This document shows, piece by piece, positions 17,682 through 26,264 of a DNA stretch of 64,000 nucleotides (positions are counted from its first letter, which is position 1; each line of letters starts with the position of its first letter). The notes beneath the pieces are model-generated. The model worked only from the letters and a program-made list of their open reading frames with translations, was not told the origin of the DNA and did not search any database. Origin of the DNA: Turicibacter bilis (GTDB taxonomy: Bacteria; Bacillota_I; Bacilli_A; MOL361; Turicibacteraceae). A program made the translations under genes and the position numbers. The stretch is from the NCBI RefSeq assembly GCF_024499055.1, contig NZ_CP071249.1:558001-622000 (forward strand), given 5' to 3'.

Positions 17682-18947
17682 CTATTGCACGTGCTTACGC
17701 ATCATATCATTTGGATATAACTTAAATGGAACTTTGAACTTTAAAACCTGTTTCGGATGACGAGCGACTTCTAATTCTTGTCCACGCTCATCAAACAATT
17801 CATCAATCGTCATGATTTGAGTCTCAATTTTTGGTCCAAAGAATTCAACCACTTCACCTTTACGGAAATGGTTACGTTGCTGTAACGTCACTTCCTGTGT
17901 GTCCTCGTTATAATCTAAGACTAACCCAATAAATTCTTGAGTTGGATGCTCGTCACGATTATTAAACATTTGCTCCTCATGTGATGGAATTCCTTCAAAG
18001 AATGCTGGCGCTGTTTCACGGTTCGCACATTTTGATAATTCCACTAAAAGATTTTCATTGAAGACAAAGTTATCTGGATCTTCACAATATAAATCAATTA
18101 ATTTACGATACGTGCTAACAACAGTTGCCACGTAATGAATCGATTTCATACGTCCCTCAACTTTTAAACTATCGATTCCTAACTCAATCATTTCAGGAAC
18201 TGATTGTAATAAGTTTAAGTCTTTTGGACTCATCGCAAATTTAATATCATCTTCACCAAATAAAGCTTTTGTTTCATCTTGATCTTGTTTCACTAAATCA
18301 TATTCCCAACGACACGATTGGCAGCATCCTCCACGATTTGAATCACGCGCCGTCATATGATTTGATAACGTACAACGTCCTGAGTAGGCAATACACATGG
18401 CACCATGAACAAACGCCTCAATCTCAACATCTGTTTTCTCCATGATTTCTTTAATTTCTTCTTTTGTTGTTTCACGAGCTAATACAACACGATGTAATCC
18501 TTGTTGTTCCCAAAACTTAACTGCCATATAGTTCATTGTCGATTGTTGTGTACTTAAATGCACCTCAACATTTGGGGCACAACGTTTACATGTTTCAATG
18601 ATTAATGGGTCCGCTACAATAATCCCAGCGACTCCAATTTCACCTAAGGCTGTTAAGTATTCTTCAAGGCCTTCCATGTTTTCATTATGGGCGATAATGT
18701 TTGTTGTAATATAAATTTTTGAACCATACTCTTTCGCAAACTCTACTCCTTCACGAATCTCGTCTAAAGAGAAGTTTTGTGCATTTGAGCGTAAACCAAA
18801 CTCACGTCCACCGATAAAGACTGCATCGGCACCATACATAACCGCAATCTTTAATTTTTCAAGTGAACCTGCTGGGGCTAATAATTCTGGTTTTTTTACG
18901 ATGATGCGTTTTCCATCAACGATTGCTGATACTGGTTTTCTTGCCAT
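17682..18947 (-). CDS. trhP2: Peptidase U32-family tRNA uridine 5-hydroxylation protein TrhP2 (YrrO)
   Basis: YrrN and YrrO of Bacillus subtilis are required to make 5-hydroxyuridine at tRNA position 34. The 421 residues show KPELLAPAGSLEKLKIAVMYGADAVF (split motif near residue 18), the U32 signature EAFVHGAMCIAYSGRC (about 172-187) and the cysteine set CTLSNH...GGCCQSCRW. A beta-barrel tail (VTLQQRNHFRKGE) follows. It lies 21 bp after trhP1 with trmR upstream, giving a tRNA-modification unit. Peptidase activity, implied by the family name, is not expected. Confidence 0.92.
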   Translation of the reverse strand: MARKPVSAIVDGKRIIVKKPELLAPAGSLEKLKIAVMYGADAVFIGGREFGLRSNAQNFSLDEIREGVEFAKEYGSKIYITTNIIAHNENMEGLEEYLTALGEIGVAGIIVADPLIIETCKRCAPNVEVHLSTQQSTMNYMAVKFWEQQGLHRVVLARETTKEEIKEIMEKTDVEIEAFVHGAMCIAYSGRCTLSNHMTARDSNRGGCCQSCRWEYDLVKQDQDETKALFGEDDIKFAMSPKDLNLLQSVPEMIELGIDSLKVEGRMKSIHYVATVVSTYRKLIDLYCEDPDNFVFNENLLVELSKCANRETAPAFFEGIPSHEEQMFNNRDEHPTQEFIGLVLDYNEDTQEVTLQQRNHFRKGEVVEFFGPKIETQIMTIDELFDERGQELEVARHPKQVLKFKVPFKLYPNDMMRKHVQ

Positions 18948-18968
18948 GACCCAGCACTCCTTCCTATC

Positions 18969-19904
18969 CTACTTATTTTTATAAATTGATGGTTTATAGA
19001 AGAATCCACGATCTAACAAACGGTGCTTCGGTTGAATTTCTTCCATTTTTTTATATAAGGCACGTCCAACTTGGTTATATTTTGCACGGTCCTCAATGCA
19101 TAAATCAATCGCAAAACGATAAGCTTTCGTCGCATTGATTAAATAGTCGCTTGATTTTAAGACTCCATCAATACGAAGGCTATCCACGCCTGCATCAATG
19201 AAATCTGCTAAATCATCAATCATACACACATCACTTCCATTAAAGATATGTGTTCCTTGTTGGTCTTCAAAAACTGGGTAATATAATTGGCGTTCAGAAT
19301 CAAATAAGAGTAATCCTTCTTCACGAGATTGTATTTTTTCAACAACTTGTCCTTGGAATTTTAAATAGTTTCCTACTAAATTGCGACGTGATTGGAACAT
19401 ACAAATCGCACCATGAACTAAAATTTCCACTTCACCTTTCGCCTGTTCTTTTGTTTCAATCACAGGCTCTTTCATGATTTCTGGCGCTAATACCGTACGT
19501 AAAACGCCACGATCATACCAGTAATTCACTGTGAAATAGTTCGTTCCAAGCGTCTCACTACTCCAATGTAAAGTCATGTCTGGTGCAACTTCTTTTGCGA
19601 TCATGTAAGCTCCTGGATCAGAAAAACGAAGGGCATCAATCGGTAATGATTTAATTTCATCAATATATGTTTTTAAATCGTCTAGTAATCCATTAGGCAT
19701 AATCGCATTAATGGCTACATATACTTTTTTATTATGTTTTTTAATTAACTCAACGGCTTGACGTAGTTCATCTCTGTTAAAATGACCAGCTAATCGTAAA
19801 CCGAACTTTTCTTCACCGATAATAAAGGCATCGGCACCTGCTTCAATTAATGGTTCAATCTCATGTAAATCATGAGGAGTAACAACTAATTCGGGTTTTT
19901 TCAT
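18969..19904 (-). CDS. trhP1: Peptidase U32-family tRNA uridine 5-hydroxylation protein TrhP1 (YrrN)
   Basis: This is the 311-residue partner of TrhP2. It starts KKPELVVTPHDLHEIEPLIEAGADAFIIG and carries the U32 motif EILVHGAICMFQSRRNLVGNY (about 175-195). In that motif the cysteine-rich stretch of TrhP2 (GGCCQSC) is not present. This pattern, a shorter U32 protein with fewer cysteines paired with a longer one, matches YrrN/YrrO. It lies between trmR and trhP2 on the same strand. A terminator 20064-20094 separates it from trmR, so it may have its own promoter. Confidence 0.9.
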   Translation of the reverse strand: MKKPELVVTPHDLHEIEPLIEAGADAFIIGEEKFGLRLAGHFNRDELRQAVELIKKHNKKVYVAINAIMPNGLLDDLKTYIDEIKSLPIDALRFSDPGAYMIAKEVAPDMTLHWSSETLGTNYFTVNYWYDRGVLRTVLAPEIMKEPVIETKEQAKGEVEILVHGAICMFQSRRNLVGNYLKFQGQVVEKIQSREEGLLLFDSERQLYYPVFEDQQGTHIFNGSDVCMIDDLADFIDAGVDSLRIDGVLKSSDYLINATKAYRFAIDLCIEDRAKYNQVGRALYKKMEEIQPKHRLLDRGFFYKPSIYKNK

Positions 19905-20063
19905 TTTATCAACTCACTTTATAATAATGACAATATAAAATTATAAACTACTTAAAAAATATTTGCACTTATTTTGACCTAAATTGTTAAAAATAATCGT
20001 TCGAGTACTTCTCTCTTAGTTTATACAAAATTCAAATTTTTTATAAAATGGATCATTTTCAAT

Positions 20064-20094
20064 CAAAAACCACCGCTAAAGTCTTAGCGATGGT
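20064..20094 (-). terminator. Terminator of trmR
   Basis: An 11-bp stem with one wobble (20069-20079 with 20084-20094) is followed by a U-run on the minus strand, 8 bp after the trmR stop codon. Confidence 0.85.
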
Positions 20095-20101
20095 GTCCTG
20101 T

Positions 20102-20752
20102 TTATTTAACTTTTTTCTTTAAACTAATCGCCACGCCATCTCCAATTGGAAGTAATAACGTGTCATAATTTGGATGGTTAGCCAACCAATCATTATAACG
20201 ATTAATTTTACGAACTAATTGTTTTAAGTTGCGGCTTTGTTTTTGATTATTATCAAAAATATGTCCATGGAAGATTAAGTTATCACTGATAATCATACCA
20301 TCTTCTTTTAATAACGGCTCATATTTTTCAAAGAATTTTTGATATTGAGCTTTCGCTGCATCAATGAAAATGACATCATATTTTTGAATCGGTAACTCTT
20401 CATTGGCAATCTCAAGGGCATCGGCCTCAATTAACGTTACCTGCTCTTTAATGGTTGATCGTTCGTGATAAGCGATGGCTTCATTATAACGCTTTGGATC
20501 ACGCTCGATACTCACGATGTGAGTATTTGGTAAATGTCTGGCCATCATTAAGGAAGAATACCCAATGGCTGTCCCAATTTCTAAAATGGATTGCGGTTGT
20601 TTAATGCGTAATAATTGAAGCATTAACTCAAGTCCTTGATCTTGAATAATAGGCACATCAAAGTCTTGTGCATATTGTTTCATTTCTAATGAGAGATCAT
20701 CATGAATAATCGTTTTAAAACGACCCATTAACTCTAATAATTGTTCATTCAT
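20102..20752 (-). CDS. trmR: tRNA 5-hydroxyuridine methyltransferase TrmR (YrrM)
   Basis: TrmR methylates 5-hydroxyuridine 34 to 5-methoxyuridine, widening wobble decoding. The 216-residue O-methyltransferase fold has ILEIGTAIGYSSLMMA (SAM motif I, about 55-70), VSIERDPKRYNEA and YDVIFIDAAKAQYQKFFE (metal-binding Asp). LLKEDGMIISDNLIFHG follows. It sits beside trhP1/trhP2, whose product is its substrate. The ATG at 20752 follows AAGGTGG. The general catechol-type O-methyltransferase family is the alternative; the neighbourhood favours TrmR. Confidence 0.9.
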   Translation of the reverse strand: MNEQLLELMGRFKTIIHDDLSLEMKQYAQDFDVPIIQDQGLELMLQLLRIKQPQSILEIGTAIGYSSLMMARHLPNTHIVSIERDPKRYNEAIAYHERSTIKEQVTLIEADALEIANEELPIQKYDVIFIDAAKAQYQKFFEKYEPLLKEDGMIISDNLIFHGHIFDNNQKQSRNLKQLVRKINRYNDWLANHPNYDTLLLPIGDGVAISLKKKVK

Positions 20753-20770
20753 TTGTTTACCACCTTATTG

Positions 20771-21862
20771 TTACTTACAAACGCTCGCTCCTGCTTCATA
20801 AGATGGAAGCAAGTTCGCACGATAGAACGCCATATGTTCCTCATATGTTTCAAAGAAATGTGTTTTTCCATCGACACAGTTAAACATATCAGCAATAAAG
20901 TAAAGATATTTATGCTCTTCGGGCTGTAAAACTGCCTCAATGGCATCGAGTGTTGGACTACTTACAGGCCCAATTGGAATTCCTTGCGTCACGTAGGTAT
21001 TATATGGAGAATCAACACGTGTCATTGCTTCTGTTACACGAACAGAATGATCACCTAATGCATATAACACGGTCATATCACTTTGTAAATACATGCCTGA
21101 ATTGATACGATTAAAGAAAACCCCAGCGACAGTTGGCATTTCTTCTGTACGTTGAGTCTCTCCTTCCACAACAGACGCTAATGCCATGACTTGATGAATA
21201 CTTAATGAACTTTTCTCAAATAAATCACGCAATGGATTTAACTTACGCTCAGTAAGATTTAATAACTCATGCGTTAATTCATCTACCGTATAAATATCAT
21301 CAACAAAGGCATAGGTAATCGGGTAAATATACCCTTCTAGTGGATATTTAATGCCTTCCTGTAAAACATCCTCCGTTAAAAACCAATACTCATCAATTAA
21401 AGTTCTTACATAACTAGGATTTTTCCATTCCATTAATAAATCCTCAGCTGTCAATCCTACTAAGGGTGACATCACGGCTGCAATGTATTCTAAATCATAA
21501 CCTTCTGGGATTGTCACTTTAACCATATCAGGTTCCGTGACATCTCCCGCTTCAAACTTTTGATACATTTCCTCTAATGTTAACGATGGGGATAAGGCAT
21601 ATTCTCCGGCTTGAATATGAGACCAATCGTTTAGGCGGACAATTAAATCTGCCATTTTAGGATGTTTAATTAAACCAAGTTCAGCTAATTGTTGATTCAC
21701 TCTCTTAGTCGTTGTTCCAGGTTCAATTTTATAATTCATTACCGTTTCATCCTGTGAATCAACGGGTTTTAAGGTTGAATCATATAAATAATATCCATAC
21801 CCTCCTACTGCTATTACGATAAGTAGGATTAGTCCCATGATAAGACGTGCAATTTTCCTCAT
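20771..21862 (-). CDS. mltG: Endolytic murein transglycosylase MltG (YrrL/YceG-like)
   Basis: MltG cuts nascent glycan strands at the membrane. One N-terminal membrane helix (LIMGLILLIVIAVGGYGYYLY) is followed by a LysM-like YceG subdomain (YKIEPGTTTKRVNQQLAELGLI). The catalytic domain has MALASVVEGETQR (catalytic Glu, about 237), NRINSGMYLQSDMTVLYALG, SPYNTYVTQGIPIGPVSSP and FIADMFNCVDGKTHFFETYEEH. The 363 residues fit. The ATG at 21862 follows AGAGGTGA. A stable hairpin precedes the ribosome binding site (21883-21924). Confidence 0.94.
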   Translation of the reverse strand: MRKIARLIMGLILLIVIAVGGYGYYLYDSTLKPVDSQDETVMNYKIEPGTTTKRVNQQLAELGLIKHPKMADLIVRLNDWSHIQAGEYALSPSLTLEEMYQKFEAGDVTEPDMVKVTIPEGYDLEYIAAVMSPLVGLTAEDLLMEWKNPSYVRTLIDEYWFLTEDVLQEGIKYPLEGYIYPITYAFVDDIYTVDELTHELLNLTERKLNPLRDLFEKSSLSIHQVMALASVVEGETQRTEEMPTVAGVFFNRINSGMYLQSDMTVLYALGDHSVRVTEAMTRVDSPYNTYVTQGIPIGPVSSPTLDAIEAVLQPEEHKYLYFIADMFNCVDGKTHFFETYEEHMAFYRANLLPSYEAGASVCK

Positions 21863-21882
21863 CTATCTTCACCTCTAAAATA

Positions 21883-21924
21883 AACAGTGCAAAAACGAAC
21901 CCGTAGGTCCGCCCTTGCACTGTT
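21883..21924 (-). terminator. Intercistronic hairpin between the DUF1292 gene and mltG
   Basis: A 10-bp outer stem AACAGTGCAA/TTGCACTGTT encloses an inner GGACC-UACG-GGUUC hairpin with the very stable C(UACG)G loop. Only TTTATTTT follows before the mltG ribosome binding site. It could be a weak terminator, an attenuator or an RNA-processing site. Confidence 0.5.
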
Positions 21925-21933
21925 GTTTATGAA

Positions 21934-22230
21934 TTATTCTTCACCTTCAGCTTCTTCATCTGCTAAGAATGTATTGATCACTTCTTCGATCATATCCCAC
22001 TCAGCATCTGTTTCAACTGGAAGTAATTCTCCACCTTCATTGTTATTGCTTGGAACGTAAGCAGAAACGTGTAAATCCACATTTCCATCTTCGTCTTCAT
22101 GTTCAGCACCCGCTGGGTAATAAACAACATATGATTTATTATAATCATCTGAATCAAATGTGAATAAGATCTCACATAATAATTCATTTCCGTTTTCATC
22201 GATTACTGTTAATTGATTTTCATCTAACAT
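21934..22230 (-). CDS. yrzB: DUF1292-family protein (YrzB)
   Basis: This is a 98-residue acidic protein of unknown role. The family pattern is visible as [33 protein letters not shown] (about residues 6-38). A glutamate-rich C-terminus follows ([11 protein letters not shown]). It lies between ruvX and mltG as in Bacillus subtilis. The ATG at 22230 is 6 bp after AGAGGTG; the in-frame GTG at 22239 is inside that site. Confidence 0.9.
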   Translation of the reverse strand: MLDENQLTVIDENGNELLCEILFTFDSDDYNKSYVVYYPAGAEHEDEDGNVDLHVSAYVPSNNNEGGELLPVETDAEWDMIEEVINTFLADEEAEGEE

Positions 22231-22252
22231 AGTTAACACCTCTTACTGTAGT

Positions 22253-22684
22253 TTACACGAATGAACGTGCTTGGCTTGAATCTAAATAACTTTGCAAAAT
22301 AATCGTTGCTGCCATTTTATCAACGACTTTTTTACGTTTATTACGGCTAACATCTGCTTGGATTAAAACGCGCTCGACTTGCATCGTAGTTAAACGTTCA
22401 TCCCACAGAATGACCTTAATATTTGTAGCTTCCTCTAATTTCTTAGCGAAGTCTTGCGTCACTTGACCGCGTTCTCCAATTGATCCATTCATGTTTTTTG
22501 GCAATCCTAAAACAATTTTTGAAACGTGCTGTGTTTTGACTAGTTGTTGAACGTGTTGAATTGCTTTTTTATAATGATTCTCTTCAAAACGGAACGTTTC
22601 GACTCCATGAGCCATCATTCCTAATGCATCACTAATTGCGATACCTAATGTGCGTGTTCCTAAATCTAATCCGAGTGTTTTCAT
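22253..22684 (-). CDS. ruvX: Holliday-junction resolvase-like/pre-16S rRNA nuclease YqgF (RuvX)
   Basis: This 143-residue RNase H-fold nuclease is thought to process the 5' end of 16S rRNA. The motifs are LGLDLGTRTLGIAISD (catalytic Asp at about 6), IVLGLPKNMNGSIGERG, LWDERLTTMQVER and DKMAATIILQSYLD, which carries the last catalytic Asp. It overlaps the ireB stop by 4 bp (ATGA), so translation is coupled. The family name RuvX is historical; the rRNA role is the better supported one. Confidence 0.93.
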   Translation of the reverse strand: MKTLGLDLGTRTLGIAISDALGMMAHGVETFRFEENHYKKAIQHVQQLVKTQHVSKIVLGLPKNMNGSIGERGQVTQDFAKKLEEATNIKVILWDERLTTMQVERVLIQADVSRNKRKKVVDKMAATIILQSYLDSSQARSFV

Positions 22685-22947
22685 TTTTTCGTCTCGACAA
22701 ACTTTTCTAATAAAACTTCAATAATTTCATCACGTTCAATTTGTTGGATTTTATTGCGTGCCCCTTGATAGCTTGAAATATATGCTGGGTCTCCTGAAAT
22801 CAAGTATCCAACAACTTGATTAATTGGGTTATATCCTTTTGTTTCTAATGCTTCGAAGACATCCGTTAAAATTAATTCAACTGTTTCATTTTGATTTAAT
22901 TTATCTTGTAGGGCCTCATCTAGCATCATAGTATGATTTGAGATCAT
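22681..22947 (-). CDS. ireB: IreB-family regulatory phosphoprotein (UPF0297, YrzL)
   Basis: IreB in Enterococcus is a substrate of the PASTA kinase IreK and controls cell-wall stress resistance. The 88 residues contain the near-invariant core EALETKGYNPINQVVGYLIS, followed by GDPAYISSYQGARNKIQQIER. The ATG at 22947 is 6 bp after GGTGGTGA. A GTG at 22959 would add four residues but overlaps that site. It comes between alaS and ruvX as in other Bacillota. The kinase is not in this window. Confidence 0.92.
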   Translation of the reverse strand: MISNHTMMLDEALQDKLNQNETVELILTDVFEALETKGYNPINQVVGYLISGDPAYISSYQGARNKIQQIERDEIIEVLLEKFVETKK

Positions 22948-23012
22948 GCAATTCACCACCCATAAATAGTCATTAACTTTATTTTACAATATTGTTAAAG
23001 GGATGAAAAGAA

Positions 23013-25634
23013 TTATAAATTATTTTTTAACCATTCATCAACATTTTGAAGAGCTTCATTAATTTTGCTAGCGTCTTTTGCTCCGGCTTGGGCCATATCT
23101 GGACGTCCGCCTCCGCCTCCGCCACAAATACTTGCAACCTCTTTAACAATCTTACCAGCATGTACCCCTTGTTTCACGTAATCGTTTGTTACACCACAAG
23201 AGATGGCTACTTTACCGTCTACTGCACTTGCTAAAACGATAACGGCTGACGTTAATTGTTGTTTGAATTCATCGATCATTTGACGTAAATGATTCATATC
23301 CACATCAACTAAGTTAGCTGTTAAGACAGTGAATCCATTCACTTCATGTGTATTATTGACAATTTCCTTCATTTTTAAATGCGATAATTTAGATTTTAAT
23401 GATTCATTTTCGCGATGTGCTTCTTTTAATTCGTCTAACACACCCTCTACACGTTCTTCAAGTAAGGCTGGTTTTGTTTTTAATGTTTCAGCAACAGCTG
23501 CAAATCGGTTAATGAATGTATTCATATATTCAAAGGCTGCTTGACCTGTTACAGCTTCAATACGACGTGTTCCAGCTCCGATTCCTGATTCAGAAATAAT
23601 TTTGAATAATCCGATTTCTGATGTGTTTGAAACATGGCATCCCCCACATAACTCAATACTGTATTCTCCAGCTTTAACTACGCGAACTGTATCTCCGTAT
23701 TTTTCACTGAATAATGCCATAGCTCCCATTGTTTTTGCTTCTTCGATTGATTTTTCGAACACTTCAACAGGAAGTGATGCCCAGATTTTTTCATTGACAA
23801 TGGTTTCAATGCGTTGTAACTCTTCAGGCGTTAATCCTTGCATATTTGTAAAGTCAAAACGTAAACGGTCAGCTGATACTAATGATCCTGCTTGGTTCGC
23901 ATGCTCTCCAATAACATCTTTTAATGCTTGATGTAAAAGGTGAGTCGCTGTATGGTTTTTCGTTAAAGCTAAACGTGCATCGACAGTCACTTGTGACGTT
24001 ACTGCATCATTTAACGATAATGTTCCATTAACATTAACTGTATGTAAATGTTGACCATTAGGAGCTTTAATCACATCTAAAACTTCTACCGTTGCGTTTG
24101 TTGTTGTCATTAATCCTGTATCTGCTACTTGTCCTCCGCTTTCAGCGTAGAATGGTGTGATATCTAAGATAACTTGTCCTTGACCCGTTAATGAATCAAC
24201 CACTTCACCATCTTTTAATAATAAGATGACTTTTCCTGTTGTTGACAATTGCGTGTAACCAACAAATGTTGATTCTTCCTTGAAGTTCATTAATGCTTCA
24301 TTTTGTGATTGCATACTTGCGACATCTTCACGAGCATTACGAGCACGTTCACGTTGAGCTTCCATTTCCGCATCAAATCCAGCTTTATCCACTGTAAATC
24401 CTGATTCTTCAGCATATTCTAATGTTAACTCATATGGGAATCCATAGGTATCGTATAACATGAAGGCATCTTTACCATTGATTGTTTTTGTTTCACTCTT
24501 AGTCATTAATTCAGTTAAGATTTTTTCACCATCAGCTAATGTTTGACGGAAACGATCTTCTTCTGACTTGATAACTTTTTGAACTAATTCAACTTTATCG
24601 CAAACGTATGGATAATAATCTTTCATGATGTCTGCTACAACTGGAACTAATTCATACATAAATGCACGGTCAATTCCTAAGTTTTTACCGTAACGAACGG
24701 CACGACGTAATAAACGACGTAAGACGTATCCACGACCTTCATTTGATAATAAAGCTCCATCTGCAACAGCAAATGTAACAGTACGTACGTGGTCAGCGAT
24801 GACTTTGAAGGCAACTCCTGTTTCTTCTGTATACTTCACTCCAGAAATTTCTTCAGTCTTTTTAATAATTGGCATGAATAAGTCTGTATCGAAGTTTGTT
24901 TCTACTCCTTGTAGGACACAAGCCATACGCTCTAGACCCATCCCAGTATCTATGTTTTGATTTGGAAGTAATGGATATTCACTACGTTCTAATCCTTCTT
25001 TAGAGTTAAATTGAGAGAATACGATGTTCCAAATTTCGATATAACGATCATTTTCAATATCTTCTTCTAATAAACGAATTCCGATATTTTCTGGGTCGTA
25101 TTTTGTTCCACGATCAAAGAAGATTTCCGTGTTTGGTCCACATGGTCCTTCTCCAATTTCCCAGAAGTTATATTCTAATTTAACAATGTGATCAGGTTTA
25201 ACCCCTAATTTAATCCATAAATCGTATGTTTCTTGGTCGTTTGGATAAATCGTTACGTATAATAAATCTTTATCGAATCCAAACCATTCTGGTGATGTTA
25301 ATAATTCCCAACCCCAAGTAACAGCTTCTTCACGGAAGTAATCTCCGATTGAGAAGTTTCCTAACATTTCGAAGAACGTATGGTGACGAGCCGTCTTTCC
25401 TACATTTTCAATGTCATTCGTACGAATTGATTTTTGAGCATTTGTAATACGTGGATTGTTTGGAATTTCACGCCCATCAAAATATTTCTTTAAAGCAGCA
25501 ACCCCACTGTTAATCCATAATAACGTTGGATCGTTTACTGGTACTAATGGTGCACCTGGTTCGATCATATGTCCTTTTGATTTAAAGAAATTTAAATACA
25601 TTGATCGAATTTCTGAACCTGTCATGTATTTCAT
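23013..25634 (-). CDS. alaS: Alanyl-tRNA synthetase
   Basis: AlaS charges and proofreads tRNA-Ala. The class II core starts [17 protein letters not shown], with [36 protein letters not shown]. The editing domain carries [12 protein letters not shown] (about 560) and [13 protein letters not shown], which together supply the HxxxH and CxxxH metal ligands. A C-terminal DHHA1 domain ends [16 protein letters not shown]. The 873 residues fit. The ATG at 25634 follows AGAGGTGA. A T-box leader upstream couples expression to uncharged tRNA-Ala. Confidence 0.98.
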   Translation of the reverse strand: MKYMTGSEIRSMYLNFFKSKGHMIEPGAPLVPVNDPTLLWINSGVAALKKYFDGREIPNNPRITNAQKSIRTNDIENVGKTARHHTFFEMLGNFSIGDYFREEAVTWGWELLTSPEWFGFDKDLLYVTIYPNDQETYDLWIKLGVKPDHIVKLEYNFWEIGEGPCGPNTEIFFDRGTKYDPENIGIRLLEEDIENDRYIEIWNIVFSQFNSKEGLERSEYPLLPNQNIDTGMGLERMACVLQGVETNFDTDLFMPIIKKTEEISGVKYTEETGVAFKVIADHVRTVTFAVADGALLSNEGRGYVLRRLLRRAVRYGKNLGIDRAFMYELVPVVADIMKDYYPYVCDKVELVQKVIKSEEDRFRQTLADGEKILTELMTKSETKTINGKDAFMLYDTYGFPYELTLEYAEESGFTVDKAGFDAEMEAQRERARNAREDVASMQSQNEALMNFKEESTFVGYTQLSTTGKVILLLKDGEVVDSLTGQGQVILDITPFYAESGGQVADTGLMTTTNATVEVLDVIKAPNGQHLHTVNVNGTLSLNDAVTSQVTVDARLALTKNHTATHLLHQALKDVIGEHANQAGSLVSADRLRFDFTNMQGLTPEELQRIETIVNEKIWASLPVEVFEKSIEEAKTMGAMALFSEKYGDTVRVVKAGEYSIELCGGCHVSNTSEIGLFKIISESGIGAGTRRIEAVTGQAAFEYMNTFINRFAAVAETLKTKPALLEERVEGVLDELKEAHRENESLKSKLSHLKMKEIVNNTHEVNGFTVLTANLVDVDMNHLRQMIDEFKQQLTSAVIVLASAVDGKVAISCGVTNDYVKQGVHAGKIVKEVASICGGGGGGRPDMAQAGAKDASKINEALQNVDEWLKNNL

Positions 25635-25663
25635 ATTTTGTCACCTCTTTTGAAAAATGAGTA

Positions 25664-25898
25664 TAAAAAAAGCCCTTACGAAATAAGGACGATTTGAACG
25701 CGGTACCACCTTAATTTTATTTTTTCGTTTGAAAAAATAACACTCGAAGGCAATAACGGCGCCAACCGATAGGTTTTACCTACACTCCAGAAGTAGCTTT
25801 CGAGTATTTTTCGTTAGGATTTATCTCAGCCTAGAAATCCCTCTCTGTGAAACTGCAAATCTCTACTTTCTTCTATCAACATTTTGTTATTCGACTCT
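25664..25898 (-). promoter_or_regulatory. T-box leader of alaS
   Basis: The T-box sequence GGTGGTACCGCG is at 25699-25710 on the minus strand. It is followed by a terminator stem GTCCTTA/TAAGGGC (25672-25691) and a seven-U run. Upstream stem I features include an AGTAGAGA element and AGAGGGATTTC. A GCT alanine codon at 25795-25797, within GAAAGCTACTTC, is a likely specifier. Uncharged tRNA-Ala should favour the antiterminator. Confidence 0.92.
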
Positions 25899-25927
25899 AT
25901 TTTATCGATTTTATCTCAGGGTTTCAA
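25899..25927 (-). promoter_or_regulatory. Promoter of the alaS T-box transcript
   Basis: TTGAAA (25922-25927) and TAAAAT (25899-25904) are separated by 17 bp, immediately before the T-box leader. Confidence 0.65.
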
Positions 25928-25980
25928 GCTTTTTTTTGGATTTCACCAAATAATTACGTGAAATCTGACTAAAATGAAGA

Positions 25981-26007
25981 AAAACTCTCCCACCAGGAGA
26001 GAGTTTT
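25981..26007. terminator. Terminator after the 55-residue small ORF
   Basis: A 9-bp stem AAAACTCTC/GAGAGTTTT with a 9-nt loop has A and T runs on either side. It begins 3 bp after the stop codon of the small ORF. Confidence 0.85.
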
Positions 26008-26010
26008 TTC

Positions 26011-26178
26011 TTAAAATGGCATCATATCATGAATACAATCTTGCCAACAATCCATTTGTCGGCGACATTTTCTCATTTGTCGCTGAAATTGTCTTCGATA
26101 ATAGCGTGGATCATCATAATACATAAATGTTGCCACTAACGTAACAGCAAAGAATAAGAATAATACCATCTTCTTCAT
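26011..26178 (-). CDS. Small membrane-anchored protein of 55 residues, cysteine-containing, unknown
   Basis: This short gene has a strong GAGGTGA site 6 bp before its ATG and a terminator right after its stop codon. The protein begins with a membrane helix or uncleaved signal (KKMVLFLFFAVTLVATFMYY). It continues with a very basic Arg/Gln-rich part (RYYRRQFQRQMRKCRRQ) and ends CWQDCIHDMMPF. Three cysteines lie in the last 20 residues. I do not recognise the family. It sits between recD2 and the alaS T-box as a separate downstream unit. Confidence 0.7.
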   Translation of the reverse strand: MKKMVLFLFFAVTLVATFMYYDDPRYYRRQFQRQMRKCRRQMDCWQDCIHDMMPF

Positions 26179-26264
26179 GTAGTTCACCTCACTTCAACAT
26201 GATAGTCTTAGTTTGGGTGATTTCACTTTTTTTATGTCCGAATTCCGACAAAATTAGCAAATAA

